A stretch of DNA of 64,000 nt from an uncultured Prevotellaceae bacterium (GCA_900321965.1 ONYA01000004.1:1-64000); one strand, 5' to 3'; positions 1-8,220 are shown, counted from the first letter of the stretch. Notes: generated by a model from the letters alone, not told the origin. Numbers and translations: made by a program.

Positions 1-259
1 CCTTCATGCGATTGAGGCACAGACGTGAGGCTATTGTGTAGAGCCATGAGGTAAAGGGCTGCTGGGGATTGTAGCTTCTGATAGCCAGCCAAGCTCGGAA
101 AAACGTATCCTGCACCACGTCTTTCGCCTCTTCTTCGTCGGCCAGCATCTTCAGCGCAAGCGAGAACAACATGCGCTGATAGGTCTGTACCACCCATCGG
201 AAAGCGGCCTTGTCGCCGCCCTGGCATCGTGTGAGTATTTCGTCCTCTATCTGTATCAT
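1..259 (-). CDS. ECF-type RNA polymerase sigma factor (N-terminal part, runs off the window)
   Basis: The 86 visible residues read on the minus strand from an ATG at 257-259. They form sigma-70 region 2: a CQGGDKAAF start, then the core-binding helix with DEEEAKDVVQDTFFRAW, then the -10 recognition segment PFTSWLYTIASRLCLNRMK. This arrangement is characteristic of extracytoplasmic-function sigma factors. The gene is cut by the window edge, so region 4 and the downstream partner are not visible. Its leader (260-360) contains a strong hairpin at 304-328. It lies downstream of, and in the same direction as, a second ECF sigma locus at 2561-3151. Family assignment is secure; the target regulon is unknown. 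Confidence 0.88.
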   Translation of the reverse strand, partial: MIQIEDEILTRCQGGDKAAFRWVVQTYQRMLFSLALKMLADEEEAKDVVQDTFFRAWLAIRSYNPQQPFTSWLYTIASRLCLNRMK

Positions 260-713
260 CTTTTGTAGGGCCTTGGATTTTCATCCCACCATTTTCACGC
301 TCGGCATAGCAAGCGAGCTTGGCTATGCTCTCGCTTAATCAAATGGTTCTATTATAGTATACAACTAAAATGGGCAAAAGTCGAAAAGAAGAGCCGTTTT
401 TTTCTATTCCACCTTCAGTTTCTCTTCAAGCAGTCTAAGGCCGAATTTCAAGCAATCGAGCGTCACGATCCAAGCAATCGAACGGCAAACGTCACGATTC
501 AATCAGGAGAACGATTCTCTTCTAGTAAGTGAACGCCACTCTGCTGGTAAGAGAGAAACATCCAAGCAAGAGAAACGTCAGAACTCCCGAAACTCTAATT
601 CTTCATCTGATAAAAGGCACAGGGCACATCACTGCGACCTGTGCTGATTCCTATGGGTTTAGAAAAAAACTTACTTTAATTATATTTGATAAATAACTTC
701 CTATTCATATCCT
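260..713. other. Gene-free interval with a hairpin and short direct repeats
   Basis: No credible gene is seen in these 454 bases. 304-328 holds an inverted repeat (arms GCATAGC and GCTATGC, with inner arms AAGC and GCTT and one bulged base), which would lie in the 5' leader of the sigma gene that starts at 259. Around 445-515 there are imperfect direct repeats built on CAAGCAATCGA and GTCACGAT. The stretch 340-375 is AT-rich and could hold the minus-strand promoter of the sigma gene, but I see no clean TAnnTTTG box. Confidence 0.5.
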
Positions 714-1949
714 TCAGTCTATCGGCTCGTAGCCCCGTGTTATGGTGGAGCGTGAGGCGGAGGTGTTGTCCCGGGCCTGCTTGGGCGTCAGGTTTTTGGC
801 GGCTTTCTTGTCGTATTCTATTTTTCCGTTCTTCCAGCTCTTCAGAATTTGCCATTCCATGGGCACCATTATGTCGCCCTTGCTTTCGAGAATGACAATA
901 TGGTGTTCGGAGGCTGTCGTGCTGCCGGGTATTGGGCTACGGTGAACATAGATGTAGAAAGAAGAAGGTACTCTCTTGGAGTCGAAGGTATGGAACATGT
1001 CTTCCAATGCCCTTGAATGGTATTCAGAACTGGGATTGAAGGAGAAGTCCATGCCGGGATGTTCGTTCAGGAAAGCCCATGTGGCCTGCTTGATCTGGCT
1101 CAGCACCGTGTCGGCCTGTGCGCTGGAGCCCAGCGTGTAGACGGTTCCCCACGTCTCGCTCTTCAGCTGGCGGGGCGAAATCGTGTTCGAGCGAATGACA
1201 AACTCCTCGTTGTTCCAATCCTTCTTCTCAATGGTAAAGGTGCTGTCGTGATAGACATAGAACTGGCGGGTGGTGATGCCTTTTTGTTTTAGGATGGGCT
1301 GAAGCAGCCGTGTGTATGCATCCTTGTCGAATGGTGCAATCATCTTGCTCACGCTGTCGGGCGTGTACTCATATCTGAAAGTGGCGTAGCCCTTTTGTCG
1401 CCAAGGACTCACGTCGCTTCCCGGTACAGGGTCGTAGCCGAAGGTGATGATTTCGGGGGCGTTATAATAAAACATATCCCTGTTTCGCCGATAGGTCTGC
1501 ATGGTGTCGCCGCTGGCGTATTCTCCCAAGGCGATGGTATAGCGGACGCTGTCCACCCCGCCACGGTGGTACTCCCAGCTGTAGCTCTCCTTGGCCTCGT
1601 CGGTGAGTTGCTGGCAGGTGCGGCGCATGGCATCGTACGCCCGTTTCAGCCGCAGAGTCTCCATCTGTCGCACGCTGTCCAGCTTCTGAGCCTGTGAGTC
1701 CTGTTTAGGGTCACCTGTCGGAGGCGTAGGCTGGTAGTCTTTCATCAAGCCGCAGCCTATCATGATGGTCTTATGGAGCCTGCCGTCGTAATAGTAGGAA
1801 ACGCGAACGCTTCTTCCCAACGCCGTCACTTCGCTCACGAGACTGTCAATCTTCGGATGGCCTTGCAGGCGCTGCTGTATCGTGCCCTGAGCGCGCCCGG
1901 CGCTGAGGGCGATGATGATGGCACAAAGTGCTAATACTGTTCTTTTCAT
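714..1949 (-). CDS. Exported protein of unknown function downstream of an ECF sigma/anti-sigma pair
   Basis: 411 residues with a classical signal peptide (MKRTVLALCAIIIALSAGRAQG), so the protein is predicted to be periplasmic or outer-membrane associated. I do not recognise a domain. The mature part is hydrophilic and alternates charged and aromatic segments. It ends in a Ser/Thr/Arg-rich tail. It starts 27 bases after the stop of the anti-sigma-like gene on the same strand and is probably co-transcribed with it, which suggests it is regulated by, or senses for, that sigma factor. Codon use matches its neighbours. No catalytic motif was seen, and its role is open. Confidence 0.75.
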   Translation of the reverse strand: MKRTVLALCAIIIALSAGRAQGTIQQRLQGHPKIDSLVSEVTALGRSVRVSYYYDGRLHKTIMIGCGLMKDYQPTPPTGDPKQDSQAQKLDSVRQMETLRLKRAYDAMRRTCQQLTDEAKESYSWEYHRGGVDSVRYTIALGEYASGDTMQTYRRNRDMFYYNAPEIITFGYDPVPGSDVSPWRQKGYATFRYEYTPDSVSKMIAPFDKDAYTRLLQPILKQKGITTRQFYVYHDSTFTIEKKDWNNEEFVIRSNTISPRQLKSETWGTVYTLGSSAQADTVLSQIKQATWAFLNEHPGMDFSFNPSSEYHSRALEDMFHTFDSKRVPSSFYIYVHRSPIPGSTTASEHHIVILESKGDIMVPMEWQILKSWKNGKIEYDKKAAKNLTPKQARDNTSASRSTITRGYEPID

Positions 1950-1976
1950 AACTTGCTGTCTTTTGGTTGCTGATGG

Positions 1977-2564
1977 TTAATATGAGTCGTCATTAATGGC
2001 CATTTCCGCTTGTCGGGTCATGCTGTTGCCTCGTTCTCTGATTTCCCTTGTCATCTTCACGTAGTCGTCTTGCAGGCTGGCGCTCATCTGCTGCATCATC
2101 TGCATGGCTATCCGCTGCTCTTCCTCGGCGATGGCCTGTTCTGCAAGCTCTGCCGCGTCGATGACTTCAGGCTCTGCGATGGTTTCCGCCTGCTTTTCTC
2201 GTTTTGCCATATAGTGCTTGGGCGGGCGAGACATCTGCAGGATCTCCTTCACCACTTTCACTGAGTCGGCCGTTTCCGTACTTGTCTGCGGTACAGTCTT
2301 CACGGTGTCTGCCTGCACCACGAGACTTGGCGTGTCGTGCTGTTGGTCGATGGGTTTGACACCTATATATAATAGCAGAGCAATGGCGACAGCGGCACCG
2401 ATGGCTGGGTAGAGCCACAGGCGGCGGCGCTTGGGCTTCTGGTCGTGCTGACCGATGCGCTGCATCACGCTGTCGCAGAAGTCAGCCGACGGCTGAGGCT
2501 TCTGCCGTCGGGCTTCCCGTCGGCGCAGGGCTTCACGTAAATCCTTGTCGTTCTGTTCGTTCAT
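1977..2564 (-). CDS. Single-pass membrane protein, probable anti-sigma factor
   Basis: 195 residues. A charged cytoplasmic N-terminus of about 48 residues is followed by one transmembrane helix (LWLYPAIGAAVAIALLLYIG, about 49-68) and a periplasmic region rich in Glu, Gln and Met with probable helical coil (about 140-185). Its ATG overlaps the stop of the ECF sigma gene by 4 bases (ATGA), the usual translationally coupled arrangement of a sigma factor and its membrane anti-sigma. The classical zinc-binding HxxxCxxC anti-sigma motif is absent, so the assignment rests on topology and position. It would hold the sigma factor at the inner membrane until an envelope signal arrives. Confidence 0.7.
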   Translation of the reverse strand: MNEQNDKDLREALRRREARRQKPQPSADFCDSVMQRIGQHDQKPKRRRLWLYPAIGAAVAIALLLYIGVKPIDQQHDTPSLVVQADTVKTVPQTSTETADSVKVVKEILQMSRPPKHYMAKREKQAETIAEPEVIDAAELAEQAIAEEEQRIAMQMMQQMSASLQDDYVKMTREIRERGNSMTRQAEMAINDDSY

Positions 2565-3151
2565 TGTTCGTTCTCCTTCATCATTAGTAACAGTTTCTTG
2601 CGTATGCGGTGGAGCCTTGTGGCCAGCAGGCCAGGCTCCGCGTCTATGATATAGGCGATGTCGCGCAGCTGGCGGTCGTCGTAATAGTAGAGGTGGAGCA
2701 GTAGTTGCTCGTCAGCCGGTAGCCGGTCGATGGCGGCATCCAACTGTTGTATGCGCTCCTCGCGGTCGGTACTGAGGTCGTCGTCGGGGGCATCGGCCAG
2801 GGGCAGGTCGTCGATGCTCAGCCATTGCAGCCGCTGCCGCTTCAGGTGGTTCAGCGCCGTGTTGTAGGCGATGCGCAGCACCCACGTGAGCCACGACGAG
2901 CGCCCGTCGAACTGCCCCAAGGAACGGAATGCACGGACAAAGGCGTCCTGCGCCAGCTCTTCGGCATCGCCCGCATCACTGACCATGCGGCTGACGAAGT
3001 CGAGCACCTGCGCCGAGTAGGTCCTGACGAAATAGCCGTACTCGTCGCTCTTGCCGTCGAGTATCCGTCTGATGCGCTGCCGTTCTTGCTCCATTTCATT
3101 ACGCAAGTGTTGCTTTGCGCCGAGTGCTTCCGTGTCGTGGTTCTTGCTCAT
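2561..3151 (-). CDS. ECF-type RNA polymerase sigma factor
   Basis: 196 residues. Region 2 spans about 40-110 (DAGDAEELAQDAFVRAFRSL, then SSWLTWVLRIAYNTALNHLKR). Region 4 spans about 135-190 (IDRLPADEQLLLHLYYYDD, then a helix-turn-helix ending LHRIRKKLL). This is the two-domain plan of ECF sigma factors. An N-terminal extension of about 35 charged residues precedes region 2. It is the first gene of a three-gene unit with the membrane anti-sigma-like protein (4-base overlap) and the exported protein at 714-1949. No clear TAnnTTTG promoter was found directly upstream, so it may be autoregulated by its own sigma specificity, but that is inference. Confidence 0.9.
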   Translation of the reverse strand: MSKNHDTEALGAKQHLRNEMEQERQRIRRILDGKSDEYGYFVRTYSAQVLDFVSRMVSDAGDAEELAQDAFVRAFRSLGQFDGRSSWLTWVLRIAYNTALNHLKRQRLQWLSIDDLPLADAPDDDLSTDREERIQQLDAAIDRLPADEQLLLHLYYYDDRQLRDIAYIIDAEPGLLATRLHRIRKKLLLMMKENEQ

Positions 3152-3231
3152 TCTATTTATATAGACAGCCCGCCTGTGGAAATATTACACGAGTAGGCGT
3201 TAAAGATTGTTATTCTGTCCTTTCCACCTTC

Positions 3232-3415
3232 AGCTATCCATAGGGAGAGGGGAGAAGTGAGAGGTGAGAGGTGAGAAGTGAGAGGGGAGAAGTGAGAGGT
3301 GAGAGGTGTAAGGCCGTGAAATTTTCACGTAAGGCCGTGACGTTTTCACGTAAGGCCGTGACGTTTTACCTCTCACTTCTCACTTCTCCCCTCTCAATTC
3401 TCCCTATGGATAGCT
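3232..3415. repeat. 184-bp imperfect inverted repeat enclosing three 21-bp repeats
   Basis: The ends are a perfect 17-bp inverted repeat: AGCTATCCATAGGGAGA at 3232-3248 and its complement at 3399-3415. Each arm continues inward as purine-rich (GAGAAGTGAGAGGT) or pyrimidine-rich (CTCACTTCTCACTTCTCC) simple repeats that are largely complementary. The centre carries three 21-bp units starting at 3308, 3329 and 3350, each beginning GTAAGGCCGTGA. The whole block could fold into a long hairpin. No coding content is seen. Confidence 0.85.
3308..3370. repeat. Three tandem 21-bp repeats
   Basis: Units start at 3308, 3329 and 3350 and share GTAAGGCCGTGA followed by a T-run. The first unit contains the near-perfect palindrome GTGAAATTTTCAC. 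The core (TTTT, one base, ACG, two bases, AGGC) also fits the minus strand of the seven-unit 21-bp array at 62430-62576. Confidence 0.85.
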
Positions 3416-3420
3416 TAACC

Positions 3421-3623
3421 GGAAAACACCTCACCCATGTCGCCCATGTCGCTCCTAACTGCGGCTGGGGGAGAAATCCCATGAGGAGCGGGCTGCCGCT
3501 CTCACCTCCCTCAAGGGGAGGGGAGAGGCTTTGCTGGTTTGGGGAACAAGAAGCTTAGGGGTGGTATGGGCGACATGGGTGGGCTGTTTTCCGTTTTCAC
3601 TAACCTACGCGCGCGTACGCGAG
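3421..3623. repeat. Dispersed inverted-repeat element, copy A
   Basis: A 27-bp segment at 3432-3458 (begins CACCCATGTCGCCCATGTCG) is identical to the complement of 62715-62741. A right arm around 3566-3623 (ATGGGCGACATGGGTGGG, a T-rich spacer, then ACGCGCGCG) matches the complement of about 62650-62703. The two arms are themselves inverted copies (GTCGCCCAT against ATGGGCGAC). Compared with copy B, this copy has about 105 extra bases between the arms. It resembles a MITE-like or REP-like intergenic repeat, with no coding capacity. Confidence 0.8.
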
Positions 3624-3787
3624 AAAATCTTACGGCTCACCCATGAGATATCAATGCCATTGAGCCATCCACGGACTTTTCCCCCTGCGCCAGTTTTTTA
3701 TATATGACTCAAGTACCAGTACCCTCTTCCACTACATCAATAATTTGTAACTTTATACTCTTTGAGCGTGAACTTATTCTGTCTCAA

Positions 3788-3839
3788 CATAAAAAAGATT
3801 AAAATCTTTTGTTCTGCTCTCAACTTTTTGTAACTTTGC
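3788..3839 (+). promoter_or_regulatory. Promoter of the GH43 gene, near-identical to the lptB promoter
   Basis: It has a Bacteroidota -33 box TTTG at 3808-3811, 19 bases, then the -7 box TAACTTTG at 3831-3838. The 52 bases from 3788 to 3839 match the complement of 63593-63644 with only two differences. An inverted repeat with 8-bp arms (AAAAGATT/AATCTTTT) overlaps the -33 box and could be a protein-binding site. Transcription would start about 20 bases upstream of the ATG at 3863. Confidence 0.75.
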
Positions 3840-3862
3840 CACCAAGAACCAATCAACGGATT

Positions 3863-5533
3863 ATGAAGAAGCCTTCAACAATTTTTGTCGGCGCCTGCTG
3901 TATGGCACTGGCACTTTCATGTACAAATAAAACCACGGAAATGACGACACAAGAACTGACGACCGTCGGCAACCCTTTCATGCCGCTCTGGGAACATATC
4001 CCCGACGGTGAACCATACGTCTTTGAAGACCCCGACCAGCCGGGGAAGCTGCGCGTATACATCTACGGTTCGCACGATGACCTCGTGACCGAATACTGCG
4101 GCCGCAACCAGGTGGTGTGGTCGGCCTCGGTCGACAGTCTGAACCGCTGGCGCTACGACGGCACAATTCTCGTCGTCGACAAGAACCGCGACGGCGAGCC
4201 CTTCGACTCGGCAGGCACCGCCGACGTGCTCTATGCGCCGGACGTGACGGTAGTGACCGACTCGACGGGCAAGAAGACCTATTACCTCTTCCCCAACGAC
4301 CAGGCAGGCAGCCGCAACGGACTGATAGCCAAGAGCGACCGCCCCGACGGTCCCTTCGAGGTGTGCAACTGGAGTAAGGACGATGCCAACAAGGCCGACG
4401 GCATCTTGCAGTTCGACCCCGCCGTGTTCGTCGATGACGACGGACGCGTCTACGGCTACTGGGGCTTTGAACGCTCTATGGCCGCTGAGTTAGACCCCAC
4501 GACGATGGCCACGGTGAAGCCCGGTACGAAGGTGGTGGAGGACATGATTTCAGGCCGCAACCAGCCGGGACGCTTCAAATTCTTCGAGGCCTCCAGCATC
4601 CGCAAGATAAAGGACAAATACGTCTTCATCTACAGCCGCTTCACCGAGGAGGGCGAGTTCGGCCTGCCTACATCCAACTACACCCTCGCCTACTGCTACA
4701 GCGACGCGCCACTCGGTCCCTGGACGTACGGCGGCACCATCATCGACGGGCGCGCCCGCGAGAAGGACGAGCAGGGCAACACGATAGCTTCGGCCACACC
4801 CGACGGTAATACCCACGGCAGTATCTGCGAGATCCGCTCGACCTTTGGTCGCTCGCAAGGCGAGAACGGCCAGTGGTACGTGTTCTATCACCGCCAGACG
4901 GGTACCAACGAGTATGCCCGCCAGGCTATGGTAGCCCCTATCACTGTGAAGGTCGAGACGGGCAAGGGCGGCAAGGTAGAAATCAGCGAGGGCGAATACA
5001 CGTCGGAAGGCTTTGCCACCAACGGCCTCGACCCCTTCGAGCGCCACTCTGCCGGCATCGCCTGCTGGTACACCGGTCCGAAGCCTGCCACCCACGAGTG
5101 GCCAAACAACACGTTCTACGGTTCCTACGTGGCCTCGGGCTACGGCACCGACAGCAAGTTCGATGCGCCCTACGACCTGCGCAACAACACCAACGACGTG
5201 GTGAACAATACCGACGGCAGCGTCGTAGGCTACAAGTACTTCAACTTCGACGGGGTGGAGGACGAGGACCTCATACTGCTGCTGAACCTCACGCCGGAGG
5301 GCATCGACGGCACCATCGACATCATGGCCGACCGCCCCTGGGTGTCGCAGGGCGGACAGCTGCTAGGCAGTATCAGCCTGCGTGCCGACATGCCGCAGAC
5401 ACCGACAGAACTCAGTGCCGACCTGAAGGGCACAGACAAGTTGCAGGGCAAGCACGCCATCTTCTTCGTTTTCAAATCCGACACGAAGGAGAAGTCGCTC
5501 TGCAAACTCCACAATTTCGTATTTGCAAACTAA
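3863..5533 (+). CDS. Glycoside hydrolase family 43 lipoprotein with C-terminal CBM6-like domain
   Basis: 556 residues from the ATG at 3863. This start gives a lipoprotein signal ending ALALSC with Cys20; an upstream in-frame ATG at 3809 would translate the promoter itself. The five-bladed propeller spans about residues 35-390. Candidate GH43 catalytic positions are an Asp in PDGEPYVFED (about 48-56), Asp127 in YAPDVTVV and Glu242 in FEASSIRK. A beta-sandwich resembling CBM6 follows (about 410-556, ending in KHAIFFVFKSD). GH43 enzymes cleave arabinose or xylose linkages in plant cell-wall polymers. It probably sits on the cell surface and is followed after 13 bases by a GH28 gene, pointing to pectin side-chain and backbone breakdown. 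The exact substrate cannot be read from the sequence. Confidence 0.9.
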   Translation: MKKPSTIFVGACCMALALSCTNKTTEMTTQELTTVGNPFMPLWEHIPDGEPYVFEDPDQPGKLRVYIYGSHDDLVTEYCGRNQVVWSASVDSLNRWRYDGTILVVDKNRDGEPFDSAGTADVLYAPDVTVVTDSTGKKTYYLFPNDQAGSRNGLIAKSDRPDGPFEVCNWSKDDANKADGILQFDPAVFVDDDGRVYGYWGFERSMAAELDPTTMATVKPGTKVVEDMISGRNQPGRFKFFEASSIRKIKDKYVFIYSRFTEEGEFGLPTSNYTLAYCYSDAPLGPWTYGGTIIDGRAREKDEQGNTIASATPDGNTHGSICEIRSTFGRSQGENGQWYVFYHRQTGTNEYARQAMVAPITVKVETGKGGKVEISEGEYTSEGFATNGLDPFERHSAGIACWYTGPKPATHEWPNNTFYGSYVASGYGTDSKFDAPYDLRNNTNDVVNNTDGSVVGYKYFNFDGVEDEDLILLLNLTPEGIDGTIDIMADRPWVSQGGQLLGSISLRADMPQTPTELSADLKGTDKLQGKHAIFFVFKSDTKEKSLCKLHNFVFAN

Positions 5534-5546
5534 TTCCTAACAAACT

Positions 5547-6962
5547 ATGAGAAAAAACTATCTACTGACTATGGCCTGCCTGCTGGCCGTGACGATGCAG
5601 GCTAGCGACTACGCCAAGTACTACGAGAACCTGCCGACACCGGTGAAGCAGGTCGTTCCCGTCGTGATTGCGAAGAATGAGATCTCGCTGACGGACTGCG
5701 GCGGCGTGGGCGACGGCACGACACTGTGTACCGAGGCCTTCCAAAAAGGTATCGCTGAACTGACGAAGCGGGGCGGCGGACGGCTGACGGTGCCCGAGGG
5801 TGTGTGGCTGACAGGACCTATCGAACTGAAGTCGGGCGTTGAGCTGCATCTCGACAAGAACGCCGTCGTCTGTTTCGCACCCGACAAGCGCCTGTACTTC
5901 GAAGCCGGCACACAGCCCAAGCGGGTGAACCCCTGTATCAGTGCGACGAAAGCCCAGAACATCGCCATCACCGGCAGCGGCATCTTCGACGGCGGCGGAC
6001 AGCTGTGGCGTCCCGTCAAGCGGTCGAAGATGAGCGACGTGGAATGGAAACAGTACACCGAGATGGGCGGACAGGTGACAGGGAAGGACGACCTGTGGTA
6101 TCCGTGGAAACTGAAGAGCGGCTATCCCGACATTGCCGACACGCCCCAGGGTCAGGAGGGTATGCGTAACGACCTGCTGCGCTTCGAACAGTGCGAAAAC
6201 ATCCTCCTGGAAGGCGTGACGTTTCAGAACTCACCCCGTTTCCACGTCCACCCCTGCTACTCACGCAACATCATCATCGACGGCATCACCGTGCGCTGTC
6301 CGTGGAACGTACAGAACGGCGACGGCATCGACCTCTCCGACTGTCACCAGACCCTCATCGTCAACGCGACGGTCGACGTGGGCGACGACGGACTGTGCAT
6401 GAAGAGCGGTTCACAGAAGAGCGGCTGGGATGTCTGGGGCTGTCAGGACGTGCTCATCCAGGACAACACCGTCTACCACGCCCACGGCGGTTTCGTACTC
6501 GGCAGTGAGACCATCGGCGGCATCCGCGACATGGTGGTGCGCCACAACCGCTTCCTCGGCACCGACGTCGGTCTGCGCTTCAAGAGCGGACTGGGACGCG
6601 GCGGCAAGACCGAACGGCTCTATGTGAGTGACATCATGATGGCCGACATCAGCAGCGAGGCTATCATCTTCCAATGCGACTACGTGAACCGCCATGCCGG
6701 CAGCAACGCAAAGGCGCTGACCTTCACCGACGAAGAGCGCCGTCTGGCTCCCGAATTCCAGGACATCCACATCAGCCGCGTCGTCTGCCGCGGTGCCAAG
6801 ACAGCCATCAAGGCTGCGGGCATCGAAGGGCTGAACTGCATCCACGACATCGACATCCGTGACTGCGCCATTATATATAATAAGGTAGGAAAACAGATTG
6901 ACGAGCCGACAGCACGGCTGTCGCTCGTCAATGTAAAGCTCACTGAGAACAAGCTGCGCTAA
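5547..6962 (+). CDS. Glycoside hydrolase family 28 (polygalacturonase-like)
   Basis: 471 residues with a signal peptide (to about residue 20). It then shows the right-handed beta-helix signature of GH28: NGDGIDL at 257-263, the catalytic Asp pair D280/D281 in VGDDGLCMKSG, HGG at 313-315, and RFK at 344-346 where the canonical motif is RIK. The acidic NxD motif reads NGD instead of the fungal NTD. GH28 enzymes hydrolyse galacturonan or related pectin backbones, either endo- or exo-acting. The gene follows the GH43 gene with a 13-base gap and is probably co-transcribed. Its 3' end overlaps the convergent lpdA gene by 23 bases, so no terminator separates them. Confidence 0.92.
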   Translation: MRKNYLLTMACLLAVTMQASDYAKYYENLPTPVKQVVPVVIAKNEISLTDCGGVGDGTTLCTEAFQKGIAELTKRGGGRLTVPEGVWLTGPIELKSGVELHLDKNAVVCFAPDKRLYFEAGTQPKRVNPCISATKAQNIAITGSGIFDGGGQLWRPVKRSKMSDVEWKQYTEMGGQVTGKDDLWYPWKLKSGYPDIADTPQGQEGMRNDLLRFEQCENILLEGVTFQNSPRFHVHPCYSRNIIIDGITVRCPWNVQNGDGIDLSDCHQTLIVNATVDVGDDGLCMKSGSQKSGWDVWGCQDVLIQDNTVYHAHGGFVLGSETIGGIRDMVVRHNRFLGTDVGLRFKSGLGRGGKTERLYVSDIMMADISSEAIIFQCDYVNRHAGSNAKALTFTDEERRLAPEFQDIHISRVVCRGAKTAIKAAGIEGLNCIHDIDIRDCAIIYNKVGKQIDEPTARLSLVNVKLTENKLR

Positions 6963-8220
6963 GCACCTCGCCCAGCGTGGGATGAATATGTATCATGTCG
7001 CGAAGCTGCCCTATGGTGGTTTCGCGACATATCAGTACTGACACCTCCTGAACGATGTCGGCGGCATGGGCGCCATAAGCGTGACAGCCTAAAAGGCGGC
7101 CGTCGGGCTCGCTGACAAAGAGTTTCAGCATACCTTCCGTCTCGTTCATTGCCAGCGCCTTGCCGTTGGCACGCCAGAAAGCCTTGCGGCAGGTGTATCC
7201 AACGGGGGAACCGTTGGACGCTGTGGCGGTCTTCAGCTGGTCTTCCGTGGGGCCGACGCAGGCGGCCTCGGGTGTGGTGAAGATGGCGGCGGGCATCACG
7301 TCGAAGCGGATGTTGTCGGTAAGACCGAGGATATGGTTGACGGCGCGGACGGCCTGCATCTCGGCGGCGTGGGCCAGCATCTGGCGGCCGTTGACGTCGC
7401 CGATGGCGTAGATGGACCCGACGGGAGAACCGTCGGGAGCACTGACTGCAAAGGTATCGGGGACGACGGGGATGGCGCCTGACGGAGAAGCGGCGGGGAC
7501 GGCGGCAGAGAGGTTCAGGCCCTCGGTGCGGGGCTTGCGGCCCGTAGCCATCAGGATGACGTCGGCGTCGATGTCGGCGAGGTTCTGTACGGCGGTCTTC
7601 ATCTTGAAGTTGACGCCGCTCTTCTCCATACCCTTGCGCAGGCGCTTGGCAATGTCGCTGTCGAGGGCGGGCAGGCACTCCTTCAGGTACTCGACGACCG
7701 TGACCTCAGAGCCGAAGCGATGGAAGACCGAGGCGAACTCCATGCCGATGACGCCGGCACCGATGATGGCGAGGCGCTTGGGCAGGGTGTCCAACTGGAG
7801 CAGACCGGTGCTGTCGACGAGGCGCGGGTCATCGATGTCAGGAAGCGGCAGGAACTTGGTGCTGCTGCCGGTGGCAATGATGATGCTTTTGGCGGTGACA
7901 GCATCGCCAGACTGCGAACAGACGGTGTTGGCATCGACAAAATGGGCATGGCTGCGGACGAGGGTGATATTAGAATGCGAGAGGATGGCCTCAACACCGG
8001 CACGGAGCTGCGGAATGACTGTTGTCATCCGTTGCCGGGCTTCCTCAAAGGTTGCACTATGGACGTAGGTCTTCGTAGGGATACAGCCGACATTCAGGCA
8101 CGTGCCGCCGACGTTCTCACCTTCGAAGATGGTGACCTTCAGACCCTGTTTGGCAGCATATTCAGCGGCGCGGTAGCCACCTGGCCCCGCACCGATGACG
8201 ATGATATCAGTTGTTGTCAT
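6940..8220 (-). CDS. lpdA: Dihydrolipoyl dehydrogenase (L-protein)
   Basis: 426 residues. An N-terminal FAD Rossmann motif (GAGPGGYRAAE) is followed by the redox-active disulfide GGTCLNVGCIPTK (Cys41, Cys46). The NAD-binding fold is AIIGAGVIGMEFASVF, and near the C-terminus lies the His/Glu pair HIHPTLGE that activates the disulfide. It reoxidises the lipoyl arm of GcvH using NAD. It is the last gene of the glycine-cleavage operon and overlaps the end of gcvPB by 14 bases. At 426 residues it is somewhat shorter than the usual 450-470. Given the operon, it is the dedicated L-protein of the complex, though it might also serve other lipoyl enzymes. Confidence 0.95.
   Translation of the reverse strand: MTTTDIIVIGAGPGGYRAAEYAAKQGLKVTIFEGENVGGTCLNVGCIPTKTYVHSATFEEARQRMTTVIPQLRAGVEAILSHSNITLVRSHAHFVDANTVCSQSGDAVTAKSIIIATGSSTKFLPLPDIDDPRLVDSTGLLQLDTLPKRLAIIGAGVIGMEFASVFHRFGSEVTVVEYLKECLPALDSDIAKRLRKGMEKSGVNFKMKTAVQNLADIDADVILMATGRKPRTEGLNLSAAVPAASPSGAIPVVPDTFAVSAPDGSPVGSIYAIGDVNGRQMLAHAAEMQAVRAVNHILGLTDNIRFDVMPAAIFTTPEAACVGPTEDQLKTATASNGSPVGYTCRKAFWRANGKALAMNETEGMLKLFVSEPDGRLLGCHAYGAHAADIVQEVSVLICRETTIGQLRDMIHIHPTLGEVLSAACSQ

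Larger units (their letters stand above)
3152..3862. other. Repeat-rich intergenic region between the sigma locus and the GH43 gene
   Basis: 711 bases without a credible gene. From left to right it holds a 184-bp imperfect inverted repeat that encloses three 21-bp repeats (3232-3415), an inverted-repeat element with a second copy near 62.7 kb (3421-3623), and a promoter block that is nearly duplicated upstream of lptB (3788-3839). A 95-codon open frame at 3271-3558 is made of the repeats themselves and is not considered a gene. Confidence 0.8.

Noticed and set aside
3271..3558. A small open frame in the repeat region before the GH43 gene
   Set aside because: Its translation consists of the repeat units (VRGER, KAVTFSRKAVTF) and there is no promoter or ribosome-binding site. 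It is repeat DNA.
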